DNA from: Dactylellina haptotyla
Lineage: Eukaryota; Ascomycota; Orbiliomycetes; Orbiliales; Orbiliaceae
Assembly (NCBI GenBank): GCA_031310005.1
Contig: CM062379.1
Span: forward strand, 2,170,001-2,234,000
DNA length: 64,000 nt
Direction of reading: 5' to 3'
The number at the start of each line of letters is the position of its first letter. The first letter of the stretch is position 1. The position numbers and the translations under genes were made by a program. Below the pieces are notes generated by a model. The model did not search any database. It saw nothing but the letters and a program-made list of their open reading frames with translations, and was not told the DNA's origin. Shown here piece after piece: positions 13,501-24,597 of the stretch.

Positions 13501-16500
13501 CGGGGCTGCGGACTTGAAACCAATGCAGTAGAACGGAAGGTCATCAATCTTGCTTCTGGCGCTATCCTTTTCGTCTTTTCCGTCGGTATTCATTTGAGAG
13601 GTTTCATCGGCGAGAATCTTGGTATCCTTGACGAAACAATCCCACTCGTGAGGATGAAGCTGCTTGAGGTATTCCAACAAAGTGACACGGGAGTATGGGT
13701 CATCTTCACGAATAATCTCACGAAGAGAGAGAAGGATCTTTTCTCCGTAGTGAGGAATCAAGACGGTGAAAGTCGGCATGTTGTCAACTGGAACTGGCTC
13801 GGGGATTGGAGTGGACAGGGACTGGGCGAAGAAGGAAATACGACGCTCGGCTTCACTCTGGACCGGAAAGAACTCCGTCTTAAAGGAGTGATCTTCCTGG
13901 GAGACGAAGAAAGTTGGGGCGCGCAGGGTTCTCTTGCCCTCCTGTTCGGAAGGAACCTGGTGGTAAAGCAGCTTCTGGACGTGATCTATGGCCAAGAGGT
14001 GCTCACGGTACATAGAGATGACAATGGCGTTCCAGACCTGACTGATCAAAACCTTCGGCTTGTACTTGATTTCCATATCGGTGGTGGCAAGAATCTTGGA
14101 GTAGATACGCTTTGGCAAGCGAGAGAAGATGTTTCGCCAAGGACTCCAGATAGAGATACCCAAGTAGAAGGAGCGAGCGACGGAAAAGAGACAGTTCAGG
14201 ATAATGTACCACAGATAGGTATCGAGGAAGAAGAGAATCATGTTGGTGAAGTACATCATCGCAAGGAGAATCTGCGGGTGGTATGTGCAAAGAACATCCG
14301 CTGCAGCAGTGCCGAAAAGGGCGTCTCCGGAGCAAAGCTTGACAGTGAGGAGGGACAAGATACGAGCAGGATCCTTGATGTTAAGAGCCAAAGCATAGTA
14401 GGACTCGACCAATTTGGCGAGGAAGACGAGAACCCACAAACCGTAAGACATCCACATGTCGTTACCCTTGAGACGGGGGTAGCTGGCAGTGAATGTCTGA
14501 CTGGCAACATATCGTCGCGAATTCTTGCTCATATAGCTTCCGAAGAGACCTCCTATAGGCATGACCGAGAAGAAGATGACAGTAGCCACGGCCACAAAGA
14601 ATTGCACAATACCAAGAATCTTGGCGATCTGATTTTCTTGGTTGACAATGAAGATGTAGGCAGAAGGAGCGACGTTGATGATAAGAAGAAGCACAATGAA
14701 AGCAAGACGACGAGATAGATGCTGAGCGCCAGCCCATTGTCTGGGTACGAATGCCCATTCGGAGAGAGTTGCGATGACCATGATGAGACAGGCGACAGTT
14801 CCACCCAAGGCGACCGCAGACCAGTACGCGGCGGCATTTGGTTGCGTGTTTTGAGTGTAGACGTAGTTTTTGGTGAAGAAAGTTGCAGAGTTGTAAGCCG
14901 TGAAGAACCAGTACATGGAAATGTGGATGACCCAGATACGATTGAAGTTGACAGCCAAGTGCCACCAGGAACGGGTCTCCTTGTATGTCTTGAAGAAGAC
15001 CTTCTTCCAGTTGACTTCCTTCAGCTTGTGGAAACGAAGGTGCGATGGCACATCGACTAGACGGCTCTTATCCTCTAGGACGATGCGCTCAATGCCCTCG
15101 GGGTACCAGAAGAGCTGGTTCATATCATCGTAACCGATGATATCAATGTGATCACGTTCGCGTCTCACGTACTTGCCATCGACGATCTCATAGCCTTGAT
15201 CACGGCAGTATTGGTAGAGAGGGGTAATAACGTTATTGAGGTAGCTGCCTTCTTCGACAGGCTCGGTGCGGTTTTGACATTCGGGGCTTTGGTAGAAGTC
15301 ATCGGCGCATTTGAAGATGAAGCAGAGACATTCAGCCATGAAACGGACCTGGTTGGCTTCACCCCAGCAGAGGAGGTAAAGGGCAACCTGTCGGACACGT
15401 TCATGCTGGGACATCCTGTTCATGCGAGTCTTCCACCTGTACTCGGCGGCTTCCAAGCTGTTATCACCTTCGAGCTGCTCAAGTGTCTGCTCAACGTCTT
15501 CAGGATTCTTGTTCTTAGCGGCAGCTTTTCGCGCCTTCCTGGTTCGACGATCGGTCTTTCCAAGCTTCATGTTGGCAAAGCCAACAGCGTCGTCGAGATC
15601 GAGATGAGCTGCAAAGTACCATTTCCTGTAGTTCGCATTGTCGCCACCGATATAGTCGGCGTGGAGGGTCAAGAGAGCTTGGTTCGCGGTCATACGAGAA
15701 GCACGCGAATCCAAAAGCGTCATGAAATGGTCATACATGTTGCGCATGCTGTCTCTTTGGAAACCGAACTTGGCAGTGAGATCCATGAAGATATCTTCGA
15801 TTTCTTCTTTGCTTACGGGGATCTGGTTCTCAGCGGACCAAGCTGGGTAAGGCTCCTTCGAGCGCTGTCCTAGCGGTAGGGCATTGTAGTCAATGGCGTA
15901 GTTTGGAGTAGAAGCTCCAGAGGAACGGTTTCCGCCGTAGGAGACTTGAGAAGATGCCGGTCGATAGCCTCTGCGGCCGTCTTCTTGATAGCTGTTGTAT
16001 CGCTCGTCACCACGACCGTAATAGTCCATCTCGGCCGCCCTCGCCATATCGGATCTCATTGTGAAATCGCTAAAGGTCTCAGACTCATCTTCAGACCGCT
16101 TCCCCTTTGGTTGCTGTCCGTGGTGGCCCTGTCCGTGGCCGCCGGCTTGGTCGTAATCATAACCGTCTCCGTAATATCCTTGGTCATAGCCTTGTCCTTG
16201 TTCGTAATAGCCGTCATGACCGTCTTGGTAAGGTTGCTGAGTAGCATTGTAATATTGACTATACGACTGGTGTTTAGCGAAACAGCGAGACAGAAAAATC
16301 AAGAGGAAGTGAAAACGTACCCGTCATCATAATAATTATCGTTCTGGTAGTCGTACTCGCCTTGATACTGGCCTTGACCTTGGCCTTGGCCTTGTTGTTG
16401 TTGGTCGTAGCCGTTCCCACCACGGTCATCATAGTATCCGTCATTAGGGGCGCCGCCATAGGCTCCGGGATTGCCCCCGTAGCCATCATCATAGCCTCTG

Positions 16501-16514
16501 CCGTTACTGGCCAT
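10562..16514 (-). CDS. FKS1: 1,3-beta-D-glucan synthase catalytic subunit (GT48)
   Basis: Plasma-membrane enzyme that polymerises UDP-glucose into beta-1,3-glucan, regulated by Rho1 and the target of echinocandins. Four exons, complement(10562..10708, 10773..10996, 11055..16258, 16321..16514), give 1922 aa, the normal family length. The N-terminal 130 residues are Gly/Tyr/Gln/Asp-rich and low in complexity. Then come the FKS1 N-terminal domain (about 330-440, around [25 protein letters not shown]), a first membrane block (about 490-720), the large cytosolic GT48 domain (about 800-1380) and a second multi-span block to the C-terminus. The last two small exons encode the final membrane span and tail ([15 protein letters not shown]). 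Codon use is strongly biased to C-ending codons. The hot-spot 1 and 2 sequences are unusual (see findings). It faces the GH72 gene across 5.6 kb. Confidence 0.97.
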
Positions 16515-19500
16515 GATTCATGCGGTGTGTGCTCGAAGGCGGGGTTGCGCCCTGTGATGATTGCGGAAAGGAGCGCCCTCCGGTCAGCGTCGGGAAATAT
16601 AATTTGGATTTTTGAGGGTATTTGGCTGCGGGACAAAAACGAGGGCGATCGACGGGCCCGAGGGGAGAGGGGGATGAGAGATATCTATTCTTACCTCAAT
16701 TCGGCTCGCGTTGTCTGGAGAAAGCGGAAGAAGAAATAATGCGTTCGCTAATACTATTAAAGATTAGGAAAAAGGATCCCGCTGCGTGGTGCTGTCCGAC
16801 GGGCGATGATGCTTTAACGGTGGTAGTATTATACAGTAGTAAACGACGGACGTTAATAGCCTGCTCGAAAGGGAAGCGGAAAGGAGAGCTCGTTAGCATG
16901 TACGTTCGCCTGCGAAGAGAAAAGGAGGAAGAGGAAAAGCTGCAGAAGGCAAAATGACCAAGCTGAGATGCGCAATTACGAAGACAAAAGTGACGGTGGT
17001 AATAATAATAGCAATGTCAAGGCTATTATTATTGTGAAGGGGGGTGCGATGAGAGATGGGGAGGAGGGCGAAGGAGGAAGAGAGCGTCTCTCCCCTTTTC
17101 TGTGGCGTTGCGTTGGTAGACGTGGTGTTTACCGTCAACAATCTTCGCAGAGGAATGGCCCGGAATTGGCGAACGGTAAACAAACACCGTCGCGCAACAC
17201 TCCAGCCACCGACGCCGCTGTGGACGAGGCAACGACGTGAAAGCTAAAAATAAGGACGAGCGGAGGATGTTGTACAAACTGTGAACTCTATGCCCAACTA
17301 ACGAGTGAAGCTGCACCGGACAGGCGGTGGTAATGGCAAAGGCGAAAGGTGAAAGGGGGGAGGATATGTCGACGGCGCCGTCTTCTACTTTTGACGTTCG
17401 CTCGTTCGCTCGCTCTCCTTTGCAAGAACGAAGTGATATCCGAAGGGCGTTCGAAGGCAGAAAGCTTGGGGGGATTGGCAAGAAAACAGAAAGGCGGAAG
17501 GGAAAAAGAGAGCAGGGCAGAAAGAATAAAAACGAATTAAAAAATAGAAGCACCCGTAGAAGCCCTGGCTACTGTCTGCTCCCAAGCTAGCGATAAGACC
17601 CGGCCGTGCTGGTGTCTCGTCCTGCGATTCTGTCTTGCAAGAGCAGGGAAAAGAAATACGACAGGTGGATGCAACATGCAACCAAGCAATGCACGACAGG
17701 CAGTCTTTTAGCAGGTCCGATGGTCCCAGCTGGTGTCGTCAATGTAAAACAGCAGTAGTGGGAACAGGAGCTTCCCTCAGGTTTGGAGCTTCAGCACCGA
17801 AGACACTGCAAGGGCTTGCTGCTGCTGCTGCCACTAAGGGCTCCTATTTTTGTTCGTTCTCGGGCAGCAAATTGGGGGACGTAATGGGCTGTCTCCTTTC
17901 AAAACGGAAGGCCACTGGCTGGTGTGTCTGTGGTGGTGTGGGTGCTGTGTGGGCGGATAAGCCACACGCACTAACCGAACCAGCGCTGCAAAATGGAGCG
18001 AACCCCAAACCACCGTCGCTGATTGGACCACTTCACAGCAAAAGGAAAAAACCCCCAAAGAAAGAAAAAAAAAAAAAAAAAATACTAGAATGCACCAAGG
18101 GGAAAAGGGACAGGCATTCTTGGACGTATCGTGGCTCCCAAGATCGCACGGAAGAAAGAAAGAAAAAAAAAAAGACTAAAAACCCTCCACGCAAGGACTT
18201 CCGTCAACGTCCATCAGGGAGGCCACGATAATCGCAAGCTCGCAATCACCAGAAATCTTACTTTCTGTGCTACGACCCGTCTGACAAACATTCTGCTTAG
18301 AAAACTCTCATAGTGGGAAGGGGAATAGAGTCGGGTCCATTTTTCAGGGGAAGTGAAGAAAAAACGCGAGCCGCAACAAGCTACGTTTCATATGCTCGGG
18401 AATGCGAAGCACGACTACCTACCCGATGGTAATAGATGTAAGCGACTCGACACAGCGGCGCTCTTTCGAATCTGTTGGCTAGCAATAATGATTGATCTCA
18501 GATATGGCCGATAGCTGCTTGATGAATTTGTTTTTGGTGTTTGGTTGGTAGTAGTTTGCGTAATGTCGATTTAAAGGAATGGACGATAAGTTTCGAATAA
18601 TTATCTGGTCGGAATGCGGATGAGAAGAACTGAACAATTGTCGTATATTAAACTTCTCTCCTACGATTCAATCCCCTATCCTCCACGTACCAGCGAAGAA
18701 GGAGATCAAAAAACGATTGATGATTTGATTCCACCACAGAAGCGAATGTCGAAACAAGATCTTCGTAAAAGCAAAGAAAAAAGACAGCGAAGGGAAAAAG
18801 GGAAAAAGAAGTAGCGCTGTTGTTTTTTTCCCGTCAAACGAGAGGACGATGGGAAAGAGTGTGAACTTGAGGAAAGGGAAGGGAGAAGGTTGGAATAAGA
18901 GGAAGGAAGGACGGTATGGAAAGGTGTGAGAAAGATGATGTGAGGTGCGCAAGCTTCGTAACCAGAAAGCTCTCGGCACACGAACTGGAACCAAACCAGG
19001 CCAGGAATCGACTTGGGGCCCCCGTCGCTCGAGAAAGGGGAAAGCGCTGGAAAGGATGCACAATTTTTTCGATCGCGTGTGGGAAAGTCTGTTTCCTTTG
19101 GGCGAGGGGTAGTGGATGCGGGCGCACTACTCTGTCTGGGACAGCGCAATCGTACGCAGACCGCAGCTTGATTGCTTGCTGGCTGGTTTCTCTGCTGCGC
19201 TATTCTATGCAATTACATGGGCTGTCAAAAATCTTAATGAGTGTGCCACAGCTCCATCACGCCCACCGAGGAAATGGAGACATGGTTGAGCCCGTTCCGG
19301 CCCGGATACTAGAGAGAAAGAGGACAGCCTTTCGACTGCTCCGAAGCTGGCGGTCCCCTGAGGCTTTCAGCATTGCCCCTTATCAAATCTTTGACAGTCT
19401 ACCAGACAGGCAAGTCTATCAGAGCTATGTCTAAGATATGAGTGGTACGAGTGGACACTAGCCTGCGGATGTACCGGATCCCCCTTGCGCCCAATTGATC

Positions 19501-22087
19501 AATCGAATATTCTTTTTCTCAATGCATGAGCGGAACCTCCCACTTTCTTTCATTCCCTCCGGCTTTAGCCAATTATTAGGTGCAATCTATTTCTGATACC
19601 TCCCATCTATACAGAAAAACTCTGACCTGTGCGTTTGCCACTAAAATTGCAAGTAGCACCTGGAAAGAAGAAGATCCGGTCCCTCCTTCGAAGAAAACAG
19701 TAAGGACCTACCTCCCACGGTGGGGTAGTTGTTTTCTCAGCACGGCACGAAATTAAACCTTCATTTCTGGTTCGCCTTCATCGAGGGTGGGTTATTCTTC
19801 ACGATGGGCAAAATAAGGGCAAGTGTTTATCTCAACAATAAGCGTAAACGTGGACAAAAATAGAATTGCCCTTTCGATGCACAAGAAGAGTGCGGGTATT
19901 ACTAGTGTGTGGCGTCACCGTTTTCTCTTGGAAGAAAGGACAAGTGCAAGGACACTTCACGACAACGCGTGGGAGAAGAGTACAGACCGAACTCTGAAAT
20001 CAAGCTTTGGAAAACGATTGATCCTGGGGTTTCTGTGTAAATCTACCTTTTACTAGTAGATCGCCTGTACCGTCCAGGTTCTGGTTTTGTTCCTTTTTGT
20101 TTTCAGTCCCGTGGCTAGTGTTTAGCTATTGTTGATTGCACCGCAGGCGTGGGAACGAGCGACGAACGACGTCAATCAAGTGGAAACCCCCGCTCTAGCA
20201 GAACGGTCCTTGTGCATATATATGCACTATATATATGGCACCGTATGCAGTCGATGCGTTTTTAATTTATATTTCCGACATGGGTTCTTATCAAGGAAAT
20301 TTTTACTGAACTCTGATCGCCTCGAAGTGAGGAAAACCAGCCGACTTGCAAGCTTGTTGATAATAGACATTAATAAACACTAGAGCTGCGAAGAAAATGT
20401 GATATTTTTGCGACGGTGCATTGGAAATCCCGCCAACCGCGGGATATCGAAACGGGACTGTCGAAGATAGACTTGGAAGCCCGTTATCATTACGTCGACG
20501 GTGCGCATGGTTTTCTAGTCTTCTCGGATAAGGTTGTTCCTGGCAGCGCGGGCGAAAAAAGGATATTGGCAGACAAGGCCCCCTGTGCGACAATTTCGTA
20601 TCGTCGACATACATCGTACCGACAACACATTTGTCGACGAACGCGGGAGGTGTGCGAAAAAAAAGAAAAATGTGTTGTTGTTGGTGTTGAGCACGGAAAA
20701 GAGGCGGTTGTTTGCAAGTTCTCCTGCGACCTTCTTCGAGAAACGATTGATGCAGCAAAATATCCAGCCAGAGTACCAAATACGTGCACCCAGTAAAGTG
20801 CAGACTGAGATATTATCTGCCTTGAGAGGAGAAGGGGAATGCATCCACATTGTTCGGCCAACATGGAGACGGTCGCCTGTCTACTCGATGCAAAACATCC
20901 AGACCCGTAGAAGTGTGAGAGAATCTCTCCGAGCAGATGAAACGAGTCCCAAAGAAGATGGTGGGATCGTTCTCACCATTCTGAATGTGTGCCTGCCCCT
21001 TTTTCCTGCTCTTGTCTGCGGGCTATAATTTCTTTTCGGTTGATACCCCTTCCGATGATGTGCATGCATAGCATGCATACCGCAAGCGCACCTATTTCTG
21101 TCCGTGCCTGGCTCGAACCACCCCAAAACAGACCGACATTCTCGATATCGCTAGGCTCTATTCAGGAGACAGGCGCATCGACGGCGCAAAATTTGGATCT
21201 GCTGTGCTCGACGTCGTCTGCCATGGGCCCAACGTGAAGGACAGAACCGATCCCATCGATCATTGCTCGTGACGAGCGAGAGAGCCACCCCTCCAATGCC
21301 AATCATCGAACCACGAACGAGGGCGCGGATGGGCAAAATGTCCATATATGGCAGCATGTTGCAATGTTACATGGGGCCAAACCTCTCGAGACATGGCCCC
21401 GAACGAATAGAATCGCGCAAAAATGCTACCTCGAATGGCCTCTCCCTTCTGGCATGTCTTGCCTCTTGTGTCGGTCGCCTATCGCCGGGTCCGTCAAGAT
21501 TGCAGCCAACAGTCTTGACACTTGGGGACACCTTGGGAACACCTTGGGACACCCACTCGGAGGGCCCTCGGGCTCTCTTGGGCCCAGCTTGAGTCCAGCT
21601 TGTGCTCTTGTGAGATTGCGCCCAAGATCCCTTGACAGCTCTCAAGCGCCTTTGGAGGGCAGGTTGAGTGCCTCTGACAAGACCACCCAAGCACCCACAC
21701 AGCCCCGATCACTCACTGCAGATGAGCACCCTGACCCCTTTTATTCCTGCCTTAATGAAAATGCTTCAACCGCTGGCCTTGGCCCTGACCACAAAAACCT
21801 TCCTTCGTCCCTCTCTTTCAGACTTCTGTTTGACATTTTGATCTTTTTTCGATGCTCAATCGTTCATAACCCTTTTCTACGCTTTTCAAACTTCTTTTTT
21901 CTTCTTTCTTTCTTTACAGTCCCTTCATACACTCGTTCCATAAACCTCAACTTTCGCTTTTTCGACCCTCCCCTTTCTTTGGTAGTGATTCTTCTTTCTT
22001 CGCCTGCACTACCTAGACATTCATTTTGAAATCAGATTTCGCAATTTTCACGATTCTTCATAAAGTAAAAGTAAACATATTGTAAAG
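16515..22087. promoter_or_regulatory. 5.6 kb divergent gene-free block between two cell-wall genes
   Basis: No convincing gene is visible. Open frames of up to about 220 codons occur on both strands but overlap one another, mostly start at non-ATG codons and have no recognisable domain. Contents noted: A-run at about 18,065-18,082; palindromic TGCATGC-ATA-GCATGCA at about 21,061-21,079; three 11-nt near-repeats of TTGGGRACACC type at about 21,523-21,556; and a T/C-rich tract (21,830-22,030) that is probably the leader of the GH72 gene. The block must hold both promoters and may hold non-coding RNA. Confidence 0.5.
18065..18082. repeat. Poly(A) tract
   Basis: Uninterrupted run of about 18 A on the plus strand, within the FKS1/GH72 intergenic block. 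Such tracts disfavour nucleosomes. Confidence 0.8.
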
Positions 22088-23820
22088 ATGAAGTTCACAC
22101 TCGCCTCTGCGGCGGCTGCGGCCCTCGGCCTGGCGAGCACCATCACCGCCAGCGCCGTTCCCCAAAGGCGCGCTGCCACTGACCCAATCGTCATCAAGGT
22201 TGGTAGTGGATCCAAGCATCCTGCTGTGTCACCGTCGATACTAACCCCTTGTGTGCTGAATAGGGTTCCAAATTCTTCCACAAGAACTCCGGCGAGCAAT
22301 TGTACGTACCCTCATAAAGCGCTTTTGATTACTATAAATCATATAGCTAACCAGCAAACAGCTTCATGAAGGGTGTTGCCTACCAGGCAGATCTCAGCAA
22401 CGTCGACACCTCAGAGCTCCCAAGCGGTCAACTCTTCGTTGACCCTCTCACCGATGTCGCCGGGTGCAAGCGTGATATCCCTCTCCTGCAGGCTTTGAAT
22501 ACCAACTTGATCCGTGTCTACGCTATCGACACCACCAAGTCGCACGATGAGTGCATGAAGATGCTTGTCGCCGCTGGTATCTACGTAGTTGCCGACTTGT
22601 CCGAGCCCGGACTGTCCATCAACCGTGACTCCCCAGCATGGGATCACCACCTTTACGAGCGCTACACCGCTGTCATCGATGAGCTCCAGCAGTACGACAA
22701 CGTCATGGGTTTCTTCGCTGGTAACGAGGTTACCAACAACAAGACCAACACTGGCGCCTCTCCCTTCGTCAAGGCCGCCGTCCGCGACATGAAGGCATAC
22801 ATTAAGGAGAAGGGTTACCGCCAGATCCCCGTCGGATACGCCACCAACGATGACGAGAAGATCCGTAACCAAATGGCCGACTACTTTGACTGCGGTCCGT
22901 CCGAATCCGCTGTCGACTTCTGGGGCTACAACATCTACTCCTGGTGCGGCCAATCTACCCTTCAGATCTCTGGTTGGGACAAGCGCACTGAGGAATACAA
23001 GGACTACAATATCCCTGTCTTCTTCGCTGAATATGGTTGCAACGAAGTCCAGCCCCGTCGTTTCACCGAAGTCTCTGCTCTCTACGGTAGTGTCATGTCC
23101 CCAGTCTTCTCTGGTGGTATTGTCTACATGTACTTCGAGGAAGCCAACAACTACGGTCTTGTCGAGGTCGACAAGGCTGGCAAGGCTACCAAGCTCCAAG
23201 ACTACGGCTTCCTCCAGGCCCAGCTCGCCAAGGTTGACCCCAAAACTGAGACCTTGAACGCCTATACCCCAACCAACACCAAGGCCCGCGCTTGCCCAGT
23301 CCAAGACGAGGATTGGGGTGCATCCACCGTTCTCCCACCAACCCCAGATCAGAACCTCTGCGAGTGCGTCCGCTCCCAATTCGAGTGCGTCCCAGCCTCC
23401 GGTCTCGATGAGAAGAAATACGGCGCTATCTTCGGATTCATCTGCGGTGCTCTCGGCGACGGTGGTTGCGACGGTATTGCCACCGACGGTCTCAAGGGTA
23501 TCTACGGTTCATATTCCATGTGCGATGCCGAAATCCGTCTCGGATGGGCCCTTAACACCTACTACAACGCCCAGAACAAGGCCTCCGACGCCTGCGGCTT
23601 CAACGGCCAGGCTAAGCTTGCTACTGTTGGCACTCTCAATGCTACTTGCTCCCAGCAGGTCGAGGCTGCCGGTGGTACCGCCGGTAAGACTGTCAGCGGT
23701 GGCTCCAGCACCGGCGAGAACGGCAGCAGCAGCTCCGACAAGCCAAATGCCGGAGCTACCCTCGCTGTTCCAGCTGGTTTGACTGCTTTGGTCGTCCTTG
23801 TTTCCATGATCATGGCTTAA
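22088..23820 (+). CDS. GAS1: GPI-anchored beta-1,3-glucanosyltransferase (GH72 with X8/CBM43)
   Basis: Cuts internal beta-1,3-glucan and transfers the new end to another chain, so elongating wall glucan; acts outside the plasma membrane. Exons 22088..22198, 22264..22301 and 22362..23820 give 535 aa. There is a cleavable signal peptide (residues 1 to about 22). The GH72 domain spans about 30-330 with the acid/base Glu in GNEVTN (about E172) and the nucleophile Glu in FFAEYGCN (about E273). A Cys-rich X8/CBM43 module follows (about 355-455, with CECVRSQFEC and FGFICG). A Ser/Gly-rich linker and hydrophobic tail (LAVPAGLTALVVLVSMIMA) form a GPI-anchor signal. This is the GAS1 class that carries the X8 module. 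Codon bias is strong, suggesting high expression. The second exon is only 38 nt. GEL numbering from other fungi cannot be assigned from sequence alone. Confidence 0.96.
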
Positions 23821-24597
23821 ACGGGCTGTTGTAGCTTATGCATGTTTTTTTAGTCTGAAAATTTCCTTTGTTCAGTCGGGAAACCAATATAAGATAAGGG
23901 TACTATCGGGTAAACGAAAAGAAATATGTGTCTGGATTTATATCTCGAGATGAAATCGATATAGAAAGCGATCTCGAGCCAGCTCTGGAAAGAGATAGAG
24001 CTCCTTCAGAACCTCTTTTGTGTAATATCACTAAAATATATTATTTAATCAGTGCATAACGAACAAAAGGGACTACTTTTAGGCTCTTCTCCACATTTCC
24101 TGTATATTCTCTTTTTCATAGGAAAGGCGTCGTCACTTTTTTCTCTCGCTCTTTTTCTTTTGCATATTCGTTTTTTTATTTTGCATCTTAAAAAAATCGT
24201 TTATAGCGGAATCTTATTTCATTCTCTCTTTTTCTTTCAATTCGTACTTTTACCATCTTTTGTTTCCTTTATTCTTTGTAACTGATTAACTCTTTCTGAA
24301 CTTTCTTTACTTTGTCATAGCGTAGTATGAACAATCATAATAGCAGTGGCTATATCTGATGTCTGAGACCTTCTGTTACCGTAAATTATAATCGTGCACG
24401 CGAACTAGGATAATTTGTGTCGAAAAGATAGCGAATAAGTAAGCGGGTGTTGGTCGTGCAGACCTTGCTCATAAACGAACTGCAGCTCCCGCGCGCTGTC
24501 GCCCGAAACCTTTTGCGACAAAAAAAATTAGAGAAAAAAAAGCTCTGCCAGGCCGCACTCTACCAACCACATCCCCCATACCAGCAATCAAAGAACC
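23821..24597. other. Intergenic region, GH72 3' end to RSA3 promoter
   Basis: 777 bp. The first half is A/T-rich with T runs (24,090-24,290), consistent with a 3' untranslated region. The second half leads into RSA3. A T/phenylalanine-rich frame at 24,052-24,285 is a composition artefact. Confidence 0.5.

Noticed and set aside
11752-14718. 988-codon open frame antisense to FKS1
   Set aside because: It mirrors the sense codons; codon bias removes TTA/CTA/TCA and so removes antisense stops. The translation has no domain.
17635-18231. 198-codon frame in the FKS1/GH72 block
   Set aside because: Starts at TTG, runs through an A18 tract (poly-Lys) and has no domain.
21364-22029. 221-codon frame directly before the GH72 gene
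   Set aside because: Non-ATG start, pyrimidine-rich leader composition and overlapping frames on both strands.
22411-23379. 322-codon open frame antisense to the GH72 gene
   Set aside because: Same artefact; lacks any protein signature.
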